Positions 32,641-41,826 are shown, counted from the stretch's first letter. The stretch: DNA of 51,477 nucleotides from Chloroflexota bacterium (GCA_022574675.1 JACZRO010000003.1:1-51477); one strand, 5' to 3'. Numbers and translations: made by a program. The notes: generated by a model not told the origin, from the sequence alone.

Positions 32641-33333
32641 CTATCTGAACATCTTGATGCGTTTGAACGGTTCGGCGAGGGCCACACCGATCTCTTTGCC
32701 CACCTCCGCCAGCCTCTTTCGAGACCGTTCGTCACGTTCAGGATCGCGCAGTCCGACCTGACTGAAGTGTGAATGCAGGGCATTCTGGCGCGTCTCGAAG
32801 TGGTCCGTCACGTCGATGTAGGTGTCCGGCTCCTGCGGCCTGAACAACCAGATCTCGTCAACCCGGTGCGTATCCAATCCCTGTTCAAGATGCTGCGGGT
32901 ACGAGAGGTGGTCCCGTGAATAGGGAAATATTGCATCCAGGGTCACCCTTCCCGCTATGTAGTGGTCCCGGTGACGTATATATGACCTTTCCGGGTCGCA
33001 GGTCAGCACGATGTCCGGCTTGTGCTTTCGTATCTGCCAGACGATCCGTTCCCGGAACTCATCGTTGTCCTCGAGACCCTGGTCCGGGAACCGCAGGAAC
33101 TCGACGCCGGCGAGTCCGTAGATGCGGGCCGCCTCCAGCGTCTCTTTCTCACGAAGCGCGGCGAGGTCCGCCGGGTCTATGGAGCGGTCGCTGGTTCCTT
33201 TGTTTCCATTGGTACAGACCACGAGGGTCACCTTCTTGCCCTCGGCGCACCAGCGGGCGATCGTGCCGCCAGCGCCCGATTCGGAGTCGTCCGGATGTGG
33301 CGTGACGACGAGTATCGATTCGGGTTCGTCCAT
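32641..33333 (-). CDS. PIG-L / LmbE-family deacetylase
   Basis: This 230-aa zinc-dependent N-deacetylase-fold protein has the zinc and catalytic motif TPHPDDSESGAGGT (His, Asp, Asp, Glu) and a third ligand in IRHRDHYIAG. Family members deacetylate GlcNAc-inositol (MshB), bacillithiol or antibiotic precursors, and others act on sugar-linked amides. The sequence NGNKGTSDRSIDPADLAALREKE is the usual loop after strand 2. AGGA lies just before the ATG. A 25/26-bp tandem repeat lies immediately upstream. The substrate is unknown. Confidence 0.92.
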   Translation of the reverse strand: MDEPESILVVTPHPDDSESGAGGTIARWCAEGKKVTLVVCTNGNKGTSDRSIDPADLAALREKETLEAARIYGLAGVEFLRFPDQGLEDNDEFRERIVWQIRKHKPDIVLTCDPERSYIRHRDHYIAGRVTLDAIFPYSRDHLSYPQHLEQGLDTHRVDEIWLFRPQEPDTYIDVTDHFETRQNALHSHFSQVGLRDPERDERSRKRLAEVGKEIGVALAEPFKRIKMFR

Positions 33334-33696
33334 ATTTCCTCTTGAAATGCTCTTCCGAGGGCCGGGCTGTAGACGCCCTTCCGGGGGCCGACGTGCAAAC
33401 GCTCTTACCAGGATTGACTTGAAAGGACCTTCAGAAAACCGGATTGACGTGCCCCGCGTGGGACTGGATGGCCCGCGTGTCGCATGGCTCCGGCCCGTCT
33501 GAATATCGCTGGTCCCAGATCATAGCCCGGGGATGATAGCGCGGGCGAGCGACGGCGGCGCGTTGACACCATACGCGGGCAAACAGGAATATTGCTGGGT
33601 CCGCCGCGGCTGCGGTGCGATGGCGCCGCTGCTTTTGCTAATGGCCACTGCGAACGGCCAGGCGGCGCCGGCCACCCACTTCAACAGGCACCTCAC
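33334..33696. other. Divergent region between deacetylase and ruvC
   Basis: It contains the four-copy degenerate repeat at 33341-33449 next to the deacetylase start; the remaining roughly 250 bp up to ruvC show no gene with a ribosome site and no clear promoter by eye. Confidence 0.4.
33341..33449. repeat. Four degenerate 25/26-bp tandem repeats
   Basis: Related segments start at 33341 (CTTGAAATGCTCTT), 33367 (CTGTAGACGCCCTT), 33393 (GTGCAAACGCTCTT) and 33418 (CTTGAAAGGACCTT), each followed by a C/G-rich or GGATTGAC-like half. Spacing is 26, 26 and 25 bp. The first copy begins 8 bp upstream of the deacetylase ATG. Confidence 0.5.
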
Positions 33697-34188
33697 ATGC
33701 GAATCATCGGCGTCGATCCCGGGCTCGTAAATACCGGATACGGGGTCATCGATGTAAACGGACGGTCACACGTGCCGGTTGAAGGCGGGATCTCGAAAAC
33801 GAAGGCGGCGGATTCGCTGGAGTTCAGGCTAGCCGCGATATATCACGATATCCGTGAAGTGCTTGAAGAGCTTCGGCCGAACGCGATGGCGGTGGAAGAC
33901 CTGCATGTGCGTTACCGCAACGTGAAGACGGCGATCATCATGGGCCACGCCCGCGGGGTCGTCGTGCTCGCGGCGGGCGAGGCGGGCATCCCGGTGTTCC
34001 ACTACCAGCCGACGCAGGCAAAGAACCTTGTGACCGGCTCCGGCCGCGCCGGCAAGGAACAGGTCCAGCGCGCGGTCGCCGTGCATCTCGGGTTGCCCGA
34101 TATCAAGGACGAACATGTCGCCGACGCGTTCTCCATCGCCATCTGCCATGCAATGATGTCCAACAGTCCGGTGGCGAACGCGAGTTGA
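33697..34188 (+). CDS. ruvC: Holliday junction resolvase RuvC
   Basis: This 163-aa endonuclease cuts four-way DNA junctions in recombination with RuvAB. It starts MRIIGVDPGLVNTGYGV. Catalytic residues are Asp7, Glu67 (MAVEDLHV), His140 and Asp143 (DEHVADAFSIA); the His variant is that of Thermus RuvC. The frame is open 35 codons further upstream, but the family start is the ATG at 33697. ruvA and ruvB follow on the same strand, giving a complete ruvCAB set. Confidence 0.96.
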   Translation: MRIIGVDPGLVNTGYGVIDVNGRSHVPVEGGISKTKAADSLEFRLAAIYHDIREVLEELRPNAMAVEDLHVRYRNVKTAIIMGHARGVVVLAAGEAGIPVFHYQPTQAKNLVTGSGRAGKEQVQRAVAVHLGLPDIKDEHVADAFSIAICHAMMSNSPVANAS

Positions 34189-34224
34189 CCGGCGACGGGC
34201 GGATGAACCGGCGGACCTTCAAAT

Positions 34225-34273
34225 CTGACGCAGGTGGAACGGGCAAACCTGACGCCGGCAGAACGGGGCCAGA
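34225..34273 (+). repeat. Imperfect 24-bp direct repeat between ruvC and ruvA
   Basis: CTGACGCAGGTGGAACGGGC (34225) and CTGACGCCGGCAGAACGGGG (34249) are adjacent copies with a few differences, ending just before the ruvA start. Probably a neutral duplication. Confidence 0.4.
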
Positions 34274-34276
34274 ACT

Positions 34277-34927
34277 TTGATCAGCTACATCGAGGGCAAA
34301 GTCCATCGCTTCGACCGGTCGTCATCGACCGTGGTGATCAACGCGGGCGGTGTCGGCTATCAGGTGGTGCTGCCGCGGTTCGTGATGAGCGCGCTCTCCG
34401 CACGCCCGGTGAACGTCGGCGACGATCTCGCCCTCGAGGTGTACTACCACGTAACGGACCGGCAGCCGAAGCCGTTGCTGGTTGGGTTTCAGCGCGGCCA
34501 CGAGCGCGCGTTTTTCGAGCAGTTGATCCAGGTGGAGGGGCTTGGCCCGGTCCGGGCGGCGGCGGCCATGATCTTCTCGGTCTCCACGATTGCGCAGGCG
34601 ATCGAGGCCGAGGACGCACGTGTGCTTCAGCGAATGCCGGGCATCGGCACCCGCGCGGCCCAGAAGATGATCGCCACGCTCAAGGGGAAGGTGGTCGAGA
34701 CGGCCATGCTCAGGGATGAGGGCTATGACGCGCCTGCCCAACCGGCGGTGGGCGCAGGAACGGGCCGGGACGAGGCGATCGAGGTGCTGGTCAATCTCGG
34801 ATATCGGCAGTCCGAGGCCGAGCGCGATGTGGACGAGGCGCTCACGGAAGATCCAGGCCTGGCGGAAAAGCCTGAAGAGCTGATCCGGGAGATTTTCAGG
34901 GCTCAGGCGGTCACCAACCAGGCTTAA
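34277..34927 (+). CDS. ruvA: Holliday junction DNA helicase subunit RuvA
   Basis: This 216-aa junction-binding protein has an N-terminal OB fold (MISYIEGKVHRFD to about 65), two helix-hairpin-helix units (EQLIQVEGLGPVRAAAAM and VLQRMPGIGTRAAQKMI) and a C-terminal RuvB-contacting domain (RDEAIEVLVNLGYRQSEAER) after a flexible linker. It starts with TTG, which fits the conserved MI-Y-x-G start. The spacing to ruvC is 88 bp. Confidence 0.96.
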   Translation: MISYIEGKVHRFDRSSSTVVINAGGVGYQVVLPRFVMSALSARPVNVGDDLALEVYYHVTDRQPKPLLVGFQRGHERAFFEQLIQVEGLGPVRAAAAMIFSVSTIAQAIEAEDARVLQRMPGIGTRAAQKMIATLKGKVVETAMLRDEGYDAPAQPAVGAGTGRDEAIEVLVNLGYRQSEAERDVDEALTEDPGLAEKPEELIREIFRAQAVTNQA

Positions 34928-35034
34928 ACAAACGGCTCCGGTCGAGATCGACGGCGCGGACGATGCCCGGCGCACGTTGAAACGGCTAGCTCAAGAAACG
35001 ACAATCCCCCACGTTGCGATCAAGGTAGAAGCCG

Positions 35035-36141
35035 GTGGCGAGAGAGAAGATCACCCTGGGCGGGGGCGATGAACACGATGGCGAGACCCCCGGGGACGCG
35101 GGGGCGGAAGACGCCGCGCTGCGGCTCGTCGCCGAAGATCGCGCCGGGTCGGAAGAGCTGGCGATCCTCCAGCTCCGGCCGCGTAATTTCGACGAGTACG
35201 TCGGCCAGCAGAACGTGATGCACAGCCTCAAGATCGCCGTGACCGCAGCGAGCAAACGCGGTGAGCCGGTCGATCACGTGCTGTTCCACGGCCCGCCCGG
35301 GCTCGGGAAGACCACGCTCGCCCACATCATCGCCCGGGAGATGAACGTACGGCTTGAGCACACCTCGGGCCCGGCGCTGGAGCGGCCGGCGGACATGGTG
35401 GGACTCCTGTCCAATCTGGAGGCGGGGGCCGTCCTGTTCATCGACGAGATCCACCGCTTATCAAGCGCCGTTGAGGAGTATCTGTACTCAGCGATGGAGG
35501 ACTACAGGGTCGATTTCGTAACGGGCGCAGGCGTTTATGCGAAGACGCTCAGCTTCCCACTCCAACCGTTCACCCTGGTGGGAGCGACGACCCGGGCCGG
35601 GCTGCTCAGCTCACCGCTCCGGGATCGTTTCGGCATGATCTATCACATGGAGTACTACTCGGACGACGAGTTGACGTCCGTGGTCACGAGGTCTGCCGGC
35701 ATCCTTGGCGTTGAGGCGGACGCGGCGGGCGCAGCGGAGATCGCACGCCGGGCGCGCGGCACGCCCCGCGTGGCGAACCGGCTGCTGCGGCGCGTCCGGG
35801 ACTTCGCACAGGTCGAGGCTGGCGGGAACATCACCCGGGAGATCGCGTCGGCCGCGCTGGACATGGAAGGCGTTGATGAACTGGGCCTGGACCGGCTGGA
35901 TCGGCTGTATCTGACGACCCTTGCACACCAGTACAACGGCGGTCCGGCGGGTATCGCAGCCATCTCGGCCACCGTCAACGAGGAACCGCAGACCCTGGAG
36001 GACGTGGTCGAGCCGTTCTTGCTCAAGTGCGGGTTCGTGATCCGGACGCCGGGCGGACGACGTGTGACGCCCGAGGGGATGCGGCACGCCGGCGCGCCCG
36101 TGGGCGGCGGCGACATCTCGGCGCAGGGCACGCTTCTCTAG
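35035..36141 (+). CDS. ruvB: Holliday junction branch migration ATPase RuvB
   Basis: This 368-aa AAA+ motor drives branch migration. Motifs: LRPRNFDEYVGQQNV, Walker A GPPGLGKTTLAH, Walker B AVLFIDEIHRL, sensor 1 LVGATTRAGLLSSPLRDRFG, and the C-terminal winged helix PAGIAAISATVNEEPQTLED with FVIRTPGGRRVTPEGMRH. The first 40 residues before the core are acidic and variable. The start is GTG at 35035, about 107 bp after ruvA; a later start is possible. It converges with the ABC exporter pair. Confidence 0.95.
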   Translation: MAREKITLGGGDEHDGETPGDAGAEDAALRLVAEDRAGSEELAILQLRPRNFDEYVGQQNVMHSLKIAVTAASKRGEPVDHVLFHGPPGLGKTTLAHIIAREMNVRLEHTSGPALERPADMVGLLSNLEAGAVLFIDEIHRLSSAVEEYLYSAMEDYRVDFVTGAGVYAKTLSFPLQPFTLVGATTRAGLLSSPLRDRFGMIYHMEYYSDDELTSVVTRSAGILGVEADAAGAAEIARRARGTPRVANRLLRRVRDFAQVEAGGNITREIASAALDMEGVDELGLDRLDRLYLTTLAHQYNGGPAGIAAISATVNEEPQTLEDVVEPFLLKCGFVIRTPGGRRVTPEGMRHAGAPVGGGDISAQGTLL

Positions 36142-36254
36142 GCGCGGAGACGGCGCCGGTCGCTTTCAAGAATTCCGCCATGCTCCGGGGCTTATGCGAC
36201 GAGGAAGGCGACGACTCGCGTCGTCACCTGTTTTTGTTACCTCCCTCACCCCAA

Positions 36255-36275
36255 CCCTCTCCCACCGGGAGAGGG
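36255..36275. terminator. Palindrome between convergent ruvB and ABC exporter genes
   Basis: CCCTCTCCC (36255-36263) and GGGAGAGGG (36267-36275) pair perfectly around ACC. It is in the right place for a bidirectional terminator. The flanking CTCACCCCAACCCTCTCCC style is also seen as dispersed repeats in many high-G+C genomes, and a rougher relative lies at 21-46 in this window. Confidence 0.55.
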
Positions 36276-36312
36276 GGCTAACGGCGGCGCTCTTCCCGGG
36301 ATCTGAGCTCTG

Positions 36313-38241
36313 TCAGTGGCCCGAGTCACCGGCCACTGACTCTGCGACTTCCCGGATTACCTCTTCCGGGATGTCGTCGAACGACGAATAGTTGAGTGAG
36401 TAAAGCCGGAAGTACAGGCCTTTATTGGACATCAGTTCGTCGTGGTTGCCGATTTCGACGATCCGTCCGTTCTGCAGCACGATAATCCTGTCTGCGCCGC
36501 GTATCGTCGCAAGGCGGTGGGCGATCATGACACCGGTCCTGCCTTTCAACAGCCGGGCCATCGCTTTCTGGATCATCAGCTCGGTGTAGCTGTCGATACT
36601 CGCAGTGGCCTCATCCAGCACGAGGATCTCGGTGTCGGCCACGATGGCGCGGGCGAAGCTGATGAGCTGGCGCTGGCCGATCGACAGGTTTGATCCGCGT
36701 TCCTCCAGCACCGTGTCGTAGCCATCGGACAGCCGCTCGATGAAGTCATGTGCGCCGACCATCTTTGCCGCCTCGACCACTCGATCCATGGTGATGCCCG
36801 GGGTGTTGTAACGAATGTTCTCGAATACCGATTCCGAGAACAGGAACGGCTCCTGCAGGACCATCCCGACGTGGTGCCCGAGTGACTCCTGGGTCACATC
36901 CCGGACGTCATGGCCGCCGACGCGGACGGTGCCTTGCTGCACGTCGTAGAACCGATGGGTGAGCGCCGTGATGCTCGTCTTACCGGACCCCGTCGGCCCC
37001 ACGAGGGCGACGATCTCGCCCGGCTTCACTTTGAACGAAATATCATGCAGCACCGGGTTATCGGCGTCATAGCCGAAGGTGACGTGCTCGAACTCGATCG
37101 ACCCGTCGATCTCGGTGAGTTCCAGCGCCCCTTCCTTGTCCTCGACTTCGACCGGGATGTCCAGCAGCTCGAATATGCGCTCGCCGGCCGCCATGGCGCG
37201 TTGCAGCACGTTGTAGTGCATGGTCAGGTTGCGGATCGGGTCGAAGAACTGCCGGACGAGCATCAGGAAGGCGATCATCGTCCCGATACTCAGTGAGCCG
37301 TCGAGAACGTAGAGGCCGCCGACCACGATGACGATCGCCCAGGCGACGCCGGTCAATAGCTCGACCACTGGCATCAGGATGGCGCTGAGCGTGGCCGCCA
37401 TCTTTGTCGCCCGCAGGTTGTTCGCCGTCAGCGCTTCGTACCTGGCGAGGTTCACCGGCTCGCGACGCATGCCCTGCACCACACGCACACCGTTCACGTT
37501 CTGGCCCAGCGCGCCGTTGCATATGGACTGTGTTACCCGTGCGTAAAGGAATCGCTTCCGGGCACGCGGAAGCCACACCAGGCGCAGACCCATCATGATC
37601 GGGATCACCGTGAGGACCATGAGGGCGAGGCGCACATCCAGGAACAGGAGGACGGCGACGATGCCGATCAACACGGCGATGTCGCCCAGGGCCTGGACCA
37701 TCGTCTCCATGAATTCCTGAAGAGCGCCGGTGTCGCCCTGGGTGCGCGACATAATCGCCCCGACCTCGGTCTTGTCGGAGAAGGACAGGCCAACGCGCTG
37801 GAGGTGATGGAACATGGCCCGCCGGATGTCGAACAGCATCGCGTTCGACATGTGGCCCACGACCACTTGCTGGATATGGTTGGAGACCCAGTTGATCGCC
37901 GCGACGAACAGCAGAAGACCTGTGACCACCCCGAGCACGCCCCTGCCAACGCCCCCATCAAGGGCGTTGTCCACCGCGTACTGGATGATGAGCGGCACGG
38001 CGAGCGTCGAGAGGCTGAACGCCAGGACGGCGATCAGCCCGATCATTACTTTTCTCTTATAGGGCGCGACGAAACCGAGAAAGCGCTTGAACACCTCCCC
38101 GTCGAACGACGGCCCGTAGACGTCGTCCATGTCCAGGTACTGGCCCGGTGGCAGGCGCTTCCCCTGGCCCATCAAGGTGGATTTGCGCTTGCGCTTCCCG
38201 GATTCCTTCGGCGCCTGTCCGACACTTACGCGGGAGGCCAT
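36313..38241 (-). CDS. ABC exporter half-transporter, catalytic-site subunit
   Basis: This 642-aa type IV ABC exporter half has a basic N-terminal extension, six membrane segments (about 75-370) and an ATPase domain with Walker A GPTGSGKTS, signature LSIGQRQ (not the standard LSGGQ), and Walker B ILVLDEATASIDS with the catalytic Glu. Its ATG overlaps the stop of the partner gene by one base (TAATG). The two form a heterodimer like TM287/288 or LmrCD: this subunit supplies the intact Walker B, paired with the partner's standard signature. Drugs, lipids or peptides are possible cargo. Confidence 0.93.
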   Translation of the reverse strand: MASRVSVGQAPKESGKRKRKSTLMGQGKRLPPGQYLDMDDVYGPSFDGEVFKRFLGFVAPYKRKVMIGLIAVLAFSLSTLAVPLIIQYAVDNALDGGVGRGVLGVVTGLLLFVAAINWVSNHIQQVVVGHMSNAMLFDIRRAMFHHLQRVGLSFSDKTEVGAIMSRTQGDTGALQEFMETMVQALGDIAVLIGIVAVLLFLDVRLALMVLTVIPIMMGLRLVWLPRARKRFLYARVTQSICNGALGQNVNGVRVVQGMRREPVNLARYEALTANNLRATKMAATLSAILMPVVELLTGVAWAIVIVVGGLYVLDGSLSIGTMIAFLMLVRQFFDPIRNLTMHYNVLQRAMAAGERIFELLDIPVEVEDKEGALELTEIDGSIEFEHVTFGYDADNPVLHDISFKVKPGEIVALVGPTGSGKTSITALTHRFYDVQQGTVRVGGHDVRDVTQESLGHHVGMVLQEPFLFSESVFENIRYNTPGITMDRVVEAAKMVGAHDFIERLSDGYDTVLEERGSNLSIGQRQLISFARAIVADTEILVLDEATASIDSYTELMIQKAMARLLKGRTGVMIAHRLATIRGADRIIVLQNGRIVEIGNHDELMSNKGLYFRLYSLNYSSFDDIPEEVIREVAESVAGDSGH

Positions 38242-40037
38242 TAGTCGTCGCCTCCCGCGGGTTCTGGCGTCCCGCCGAACCCGAGCCAGGCGCCGCTGAG
38301 GTCGTCGCTCGGACGTACCTGCAGGTCGTGCATCTCGCGATACCGGCCGTTGAGTTTCAGCAGCTCCTTGTGTGACCCGCGCTCGATGATCCGCCCCTCG
38401 TCGATCACCAGGATTTCGTCGGCGCTGAGCAGTGTGCTCAGACGGTGGGCGATGATGATGGTCGTGGCGTCTGCCGCACGTTTGGCGATCTGGTGACGTA
38501 TCAACCGCTCGGTGGCGGCGTCGATGGCGGATGTCGAGTCGTCAAAGATGAAGATCTTGGGTTGGAGCACGATCGCCCGGGCGATGGCCATGCGCTGGCG
38601 CTGGCCGCCCGACAACGAGACGCCGCGCTCGCCCACCATCGAGTCGTAGCCCTGCGGCATGCCCGTGATGTGCTGGTGCAAGCGGGCGTCCTCTGCGGAA
38701 TCGATGATCCGGCCCTCGTCCGCGTCGGGCTCGCCGTATGCGATGTTGTCGCTGACCGTGTCCCTGAACAGGAACGTATCCTGCTGGACGAGCCGGACGC
38801 GCTGCCGGAGCGACTCCAGCGTCACCTCCCGGATGTCCTGCCCGTCGATCGTGATGCGGCCCGAGTCCACGTTGTAGTGACGCGGCGCCAGCTGTGCGAT
38901 CGTGGTCTTGCCGCTCCCCGGCGGGCCGACGATACCGATCGTGTGTCCCGGCCGCGCCTCAAAGCTGATGTTCTTGATCACCGGGACGTCACCGTACGAG
39001 AACGAGACATCCTCGTAACGCAACACGCCTTCCGTGATTTTCAACGGCCGGGCGTTGGGGCTGTTCTGGATTGGCAGTTCCAGGTCGAGGATCTCAAAAA
39101 GCCGTGACCCCGCAGAAGACGCCCGGGCCCAGGAATTGATGAGCATGGGCAGCATCCTGATCGGCATCTGGAGCATCCCGAGGAAGGTGAGGAACTGGGT
39201 CAGCTCGCCGATCGTCATGTCGCCGTCGATGACCTTGGTCCCGCCAAACCAGATAAGTACCGCGTACGCGACCAGCAGCGAGAAGGTCATCAGGCTGCCT
39301 TCGGAAGCGCGGATCTCCGCGGCCCGGTCCATCAACCCCTTGACCCTCTCAGACGAGTTGGCGAATTTCCGCTCTTCATGGTCCTGGCCCGAGAATGACC
39401 TGACCACGCGGACACCGCCCAGGTTCTCCTGGAGGGCCGTGTTGACCATACCCATCTCCTCCTGGATCCGGATCCAGACGGCGCGGGAGCGCAGGCGCAT
39501 GATCGTCCCGCGGAACGCGACCAACGGCACAAACGCCAGCGTGAGCAGCCCGATCATCCAGTCCAGCGACAGCATCAGGTACGCGCTTCCGGCAATCAGG
39601 AGCACCAGGTAAAGAACGCGCAGCATGCCGGTGTGGGCGAACATCCGGACGCCGTCAATGTCCGTAATGCCGCGTGACATCAGGTTCCCGGTGTGGGCGT
39701 TGTCGTGGAACGAGAAACTCAGGCGCTGGAGCTTCTCGTAGTACTGGTTCCGGAGCGTCGTGGCGAGCGTCTGGCCCAGCACCTCTCCGGCATACATCTG
39801 GCCGTAGGCGAATGCGCCGCGGAGGACGCTCACCAGGATGATCACGTATGCGGCGTCCAGGAGAGCGGAGCGCGCGGCGCCGGAATCGGGGTCGGTGGCC
39901 CTGGAAAGCTCGAATGCCGTGTCGATAGCGGTCCCCAGGAGAACCGGGATCAACACGAAGAAAATAGCCGTGCCGAGGATCGTGAGCGTCCCAAAGATCA
40001 GGAGCCCGGGACTGGTTGTCGCGGTGAGTTTGGCCAA
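38241..40037 (-). CDS. ABC exporter half-transporter, degenerate-site subunit
   Basis: This 598-aa partner half has six membrane segments (about 10-300), Walker A GPPGSGKTT, standard signature VSLSGGQRQRM, and Walker B IFIFDDSTSAIDA, where the catalytic Glu is replaced by Asp. Combined with the LSIGQ signature of the other half, this gives one degenerate and one normal ATP site, as in known heterodimeric exporters. The TTG start has no clear ribosome site. The frame continues about 38 codons upstream with coding-like residues (VLWRLAKL) but no standard start codon, so the true N-terminus may be longer. Confidence 0.93.
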   Translation of the reverse strand: MAKLTATTSPGLLIFGTLTILGTAIFFVLIPVLLGTAIDTAFELSRATDPDSGAARSALLDAAYVIILVSVLRGAFAYGQMYAGEVLGQTLATTLRNQYYEKLQRLSFSFHDNAHTGNLMSRGITDIDGVRMFAHTGMLRVLYLVLLIAGSAYLMLSLDWMIGLLTLAFVPLVAFRGTIMRLRSRAVWIRIQEEMGMVNTALQENLGGVRVVRSFSGQDHEERKFANSSERVKGLMDRAAEIRASEGSLMTFSLLVAYAVLIWFGGTKVIDGDMTIGELTQFLTFLGMLQMPIRMLPMLINSWARASSAGSRLFEILDLELPIQNSPNARPLKITEGVLRYEDVSFSYGDVPVIKNISFEARPGHTIGIVGPPGSGKTTIAQLAPRHYNVDSGRITIDGQDIREVTLESLRQRVRLVQQDTFLFRDTVSDNIAYGEPDADEGRIIDSAEDARLHQHITGMPQGYDSMVGERGVSLSGGQRQRMAIARAIVLQPKIFIFDDSTSAIDAATERLIRHQIAKRAADATTIIIAHRLSTLLSADEILVIDEGRIIERGSHKELLKLNGRYREMHDLQVRPSDDLSGAWLGFGGTPEPAGGDD

Positions 40038-40580
40038 CCGCCAGAGAACGCCGGCGGATTGCGCCGGTGGAGGAACGCGGCGCCGGTTGGGCCTCCCGGC
40101 GACGCTCTCAAGCCTTTGCCCGGAACTTGTGGTGCTGGCCGTCTCTTAACCTCTCAATCGTCGGACGCCCTGGTCACGCCCTGCACGATGTGCCATTTAT
40201 TCCGGCTCGATGCCATCAAAATCGGCCCGGATACCGGATCGACGCGCCGGTTCAATGTCTGTCCGGTCGCTCGATGTTACATCTGGTTTTGTATCGGCGG
40301 TTTGCGCCGGATTCCGGCGGGGAGTCTACGCCTGCGCGCCGGACGTTGCAGCGTTATGACGGCCCGGCTTTGTGGAATCTGCGCAACGTCCGCGATCAGC
40401 ACGGGAGAATAATCTTCAATAAGCGAGGGGAATCTGTGCGCGAAATCGCCCGCCGATCCGTCGCGTTGACACCGGTCCGCGGTGCCGGATGGTGAACAGC
40501 CCGGGAAACGCTCTCGCCGTTTCCCGGGCGGAAACCCCGCCTCGCGCCGGGTCGGGGCCAGTTACAGGAATACGCGCGGA
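40038..40580. other. Intergenic region with a strong terminator
   Basis: Upstream of the ABC pair (minus) and downstream of the dehydratase pair (minus). The first 110 bp may encode the missing N-terminus of the ABC subunit. The hairpin at 40499-40529 is the only clear element. No RNA gene or small ORF with a ribosome site was found. Confidence 0.4.
40499..40529 (-). terminator. Hairpin after the dehydratase pair
   Basis: GCCCGGGAAACG (40499-40510) and its perfect complement (40518-40529) form a 12-bp stem with a 7-nt loop, 51 bp past the stop of the minus-strand dehydratase. There is no clear T-run on either side. The geometry matches the amtB hairpin. Confidence 0.6.
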
Positions 40581-41750
40581 CTACCGGAACGCCCGTGCCT
40601 GTTCGCTGGACGGATCGACCAGGAACTCGTCGAAAGTATCGTGGTTCAGGGCCACGCCGAGCCCGGGCCGATCACTGGGCATGATCCACTTCCCGTCGTA
40701 CTCGAACATCGGGTCCATGATCCTTGCGAAGTCCGGGAACCTGGTGTGGAGGCACTCAAGCCGGTAGAAGTTCGGGATGGTCATGGAGCAGTGGAACCCG
40801 GCCATGATCGCGACCGGCCCCAGGGCGTCGTGCGGACTGACCCGGACGTAGTACGGCTCGGCGAGCGCGGCAATGCGTTTCAGTTCCGAGATACCGCCGG
40901 TCCAGGCGACGTCCGGCATGATGAAATCGACCAGGCGTTCCTCAAGTAAAGGAACGTAGTCGTAGCGCGTGAAGTGGCGCTCGCCCACGCAGATCGGGAT
41001 GTCCGTGCTTTCCCGCACCTGCCGGAGCGCCCTGAAGCTCTCGGGCGGGACCGGCTCCTCGTACCAGATCAGGTTGACGTGCTCCAGCGCCCGTCCGGCG
41101 GTTATCGCAGACGCCACGTCGAACCGCCCGTGGGCGTCGACCATCAACTCCGTGTCCGGACCGACGGCCTCTCTCACGGCGTCCATCCAGTCAACCGCCT
41201 CCGAGATGGCGCGCGGAGACAGATTCTCCACCCGGCCGGCCCCGGTGTAGGTCCCGGAAAGAGACCGCTGCCACTTGAACGGGTCTGTCTTGATGGCGTC
41301 GTGGCCGTCGGCGAGCGTTTGTTTTGCCGCGGCGACAGCATCGTCGATGGTCACGCCCTCGTACCACTGGTCCTGGATGTGGGTGTAGAGCGGGACGCGG
41401 TCCCGGACCGGGCCGCCGATCAGCCTGTAGATCGGCTGGCCAAGCACCTGGCCGCGGATGTCCCACAGCGCGATGTCGATGCCACTGATCAGGTGCGATA
41501 TGAAGCCGCGGCCGCTGAGTGACGAGTACTGGCGGAAGATCCGCTGCCAGATCTCCTCGATGTGCGACGGGTCTTCGCCGACGACGAGCGACTTAACGGC
41601 CTCAATACCCGCAACGAGCATGGGGCCGCTACGGTAGTCGGAGCACTCACCGAGGCCGGTAACGCCCTCGTCGGTCTCCACCTCTACAAACACCCACGGG
41701 CTGCCGGGGATCGGCGAGACGATGTAGGTCTTGATGTCGGTGATTTTCAT
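40581..41750 (-). CDS. Sugar-acid dehydratase, enolase superfamily (galactonate dehydratase-like), copy 1
   Basis: This 389-aa member of the mandelate racemase/muconate lactonising group has metal ligands Asp205 (MVDAHGRF), Glu231 or Glu232 (YEEPVPP) and Glu257 (GERHFTRYD), with catalytic His207 and His307 (SPHDALGP). The D-x-H plus late His pattern is that of D-galactonate and mannonate-type dehydratases, which turn sugar acids into 2-keto-3-deoxy acids. The start MKITDIKTYIV is the family start. A close paralogue of identical length lies 76 bp upstream on the same strand. KdgK and Eda in this window could use the product. The exact sugar acid is unknown. Confidence 0.92.
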   Translation of the reverse strand: MKITDIKTYIVSPIPGSPWVFVEVETDEGVTGLGECSDYRSGPMLVAGIEAVKSLVVGEDPSHIEEIWQRIFRQYSSLSGRGFISHLISGIDIALWDIRGQVLGQPIYRLIGGPVRDRVPLYTHIQDQWYEGVTIDDAVAAAKQTLADGHDAIKTDPFKWQRSLSGTYTGAGRVENLSPRAISEAVDWMDAVREAVGPDTELMVDAHGRFDVASAITAGRALEHVNLIWYEEPVPPESFRALRQVRESTDIPICVGERHFTRYDYVPLLEERLVDFIMPDVAWTGGISELKRIAALAEPYYVRVSPHDALGPVAIMAGFHCSMTIPNFYRLECLHTRFPDFARIMDPMFEYDGKWIMPSDRPGLGVALNHDTFDEFLVDPSSEQARAFR

Positions 41751-41826
41751 CGGAAAGTTCCCGGTTCTGATGGCCGGATGGATTTCGGTGGACCAAGCAG
41801 CGGCCCCTTCATGGGCATGGGGCGTT

